Source of the DNA: GAS188 sp963794475 | Lineage (GTDB): Bacteria > Pseudomonadota > Alphaproteobacteria > Rhizobiales > Beijerinckiaceae | Direction of reading: 5' to 3' | Length of the DNA: 64,000 bases | Assembly: GCA_963794475.1 (NCBI GenBank) | Contig: CAWCDW010000002.1 | Coordinates: forward strand, 434,001 to 498,000 | Shown here: positions 62,616-64,000 of the stretch, piece by piece | Position numbering within the stretch: position 1 is the first letter of the stretch | Layout of the letters: every line of letters starts with the position of its first letter | Notes under the pieces: generated by a model | Databases searched by the model: none | What the model was told of the DNA's origin: nothing | Seen by the model: the letters and a program-made list of their open reading frames with translations, nothing else | Position numbers and translations under genes: made by a program

Positions 62616-62885
62616 GGCGGTGTATCTCGTCGGCGTGAAACGCCACGTCTCTGCCAGCCCAAGGGCGCCGCGCGACACGACTGGCGCTCTCGATGCCGCG
62701 GTTGTTTTCTCGGCTCGCTTCTTGCACTAAGGGATGAGGCGCTCGGCTTGCTCGCCCTTGTCAAACGCGTTACGCACTGCGACATAGCAGGAGGGCATTG
62801 ATGCTGAGGGCCGGTCTTGGATCGATCGGTCACGGCGAGGGCTTCACATGTCGTGCTGCAGCGCGACCAACCGATAGGCGGAGCA

Positions 62886-64000
<1,115 letters not shown>

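Noticed and set aside
61137..62678. Minus-strand open frame of 513 codons
   Set aside because: Complement of gltX, which is certain.

Overview
The window is a GC-rich alphaproteobacterial chromosome segment, most likely Rhizobiales and possibly the Beijerinckiaceae/Methylocystaceae side. The evidence is the core gene set (pdhA, a pdhB carrying its own lipoyl domain, a DUF5076 gene, pdhC; ftsB and eno nearby; comEC divergent from gltX, followed by gltA), the abundance of DUF1127, GlxA-type and LysR regulators, and REP-like intergenic palindromes. The species assignment is inference. No rRNA, tRNA, CRISPR array or intact insertion sequence was seen.

Positions 1-238 hold the 3' end of a MidA-like methyltransferase, which is core. 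From about 318 to 21,090 lies a block that looks acquired and partly decayed. By eye it has lower GC than the rest. It opens with a truncated SAM-domain/adenylate cyclase gene and closes with four broken genes: an amidase remnant, a frameshifted amidohydrolase, and a branched-chain-type ABC binding protein joined by deletion to the end of a LivF ATPase. Between these edges are an NCS1 permease with a divergent LysR regulator, then a xi-class glutathione transferase, a SnoaL-like protein and an NAD-dependent epimerase. After these comes the metabolic centrepiece at 6,530-17,146: soxBDAG-type genes, divergent from a GlxA-family regulator, followed by mgsABC and a gmaS/glnT-type ligase. Together these genes can encode the N-methylglutamate route for using methylamine (ligase, then synthase, then heterotetrameric dehydrogenase). 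No glyA, purU or folD lies beside the sox genes, and mgs genes take their place. A cupin-HTH regulator follows.

Positions 21,331-33,362 carry amino-acid and C1-type catabolism: a threonine/serine dehydratase, a D-isomer hydroxyacid dehydrogenase, a GFA-family protein, a non-pyrrolysine MttB-like methyltransferase, an MFS carrier, an aminotransferase/DSD1-type pair, a D-amino-acid dehydrogenase-like flavoprotein and a CoA-transferase. Within this stretch is a guanidinium exporter gene (gdx/sugE). It is preceded by two adjacent hairpins with ACGA and ACGG loops that match the guanidine-II (mini-ykkC) riboswitch.

Positions 33,547-39,643 hold four short-chain dehydrogenases, a branched-chain aminotransferase and a DUF3311/sodium-solute symporter pair. 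Positions 39,830-48,733 are core: an L,D-transpeptidase, clpB with a possible heat-shock promoter, the PDH E1/E2 genes, a PsiF-repeat protein and ftsB. The usual eno-ftsB neighbourhood is split by about 5 kb (48,900-53,560) carrying two flavoproteins, a CHRD protein, a DUF1127 protein and a LysR regulator. The right end holds eno, a rhodanese, a VOC protein, an unknown exported protein, a UbiH-like monooxygenase, comEC, gltX and the first part of gltA.

Three otherwise well-conserved reading frames (amidohydrolase near 19,670, DUF5076 gene near 45,192, CHRD gene at 51,748-51,751) are each broken by what looks like a single-base change. Some of these may be assembly errors rather than real mutations.
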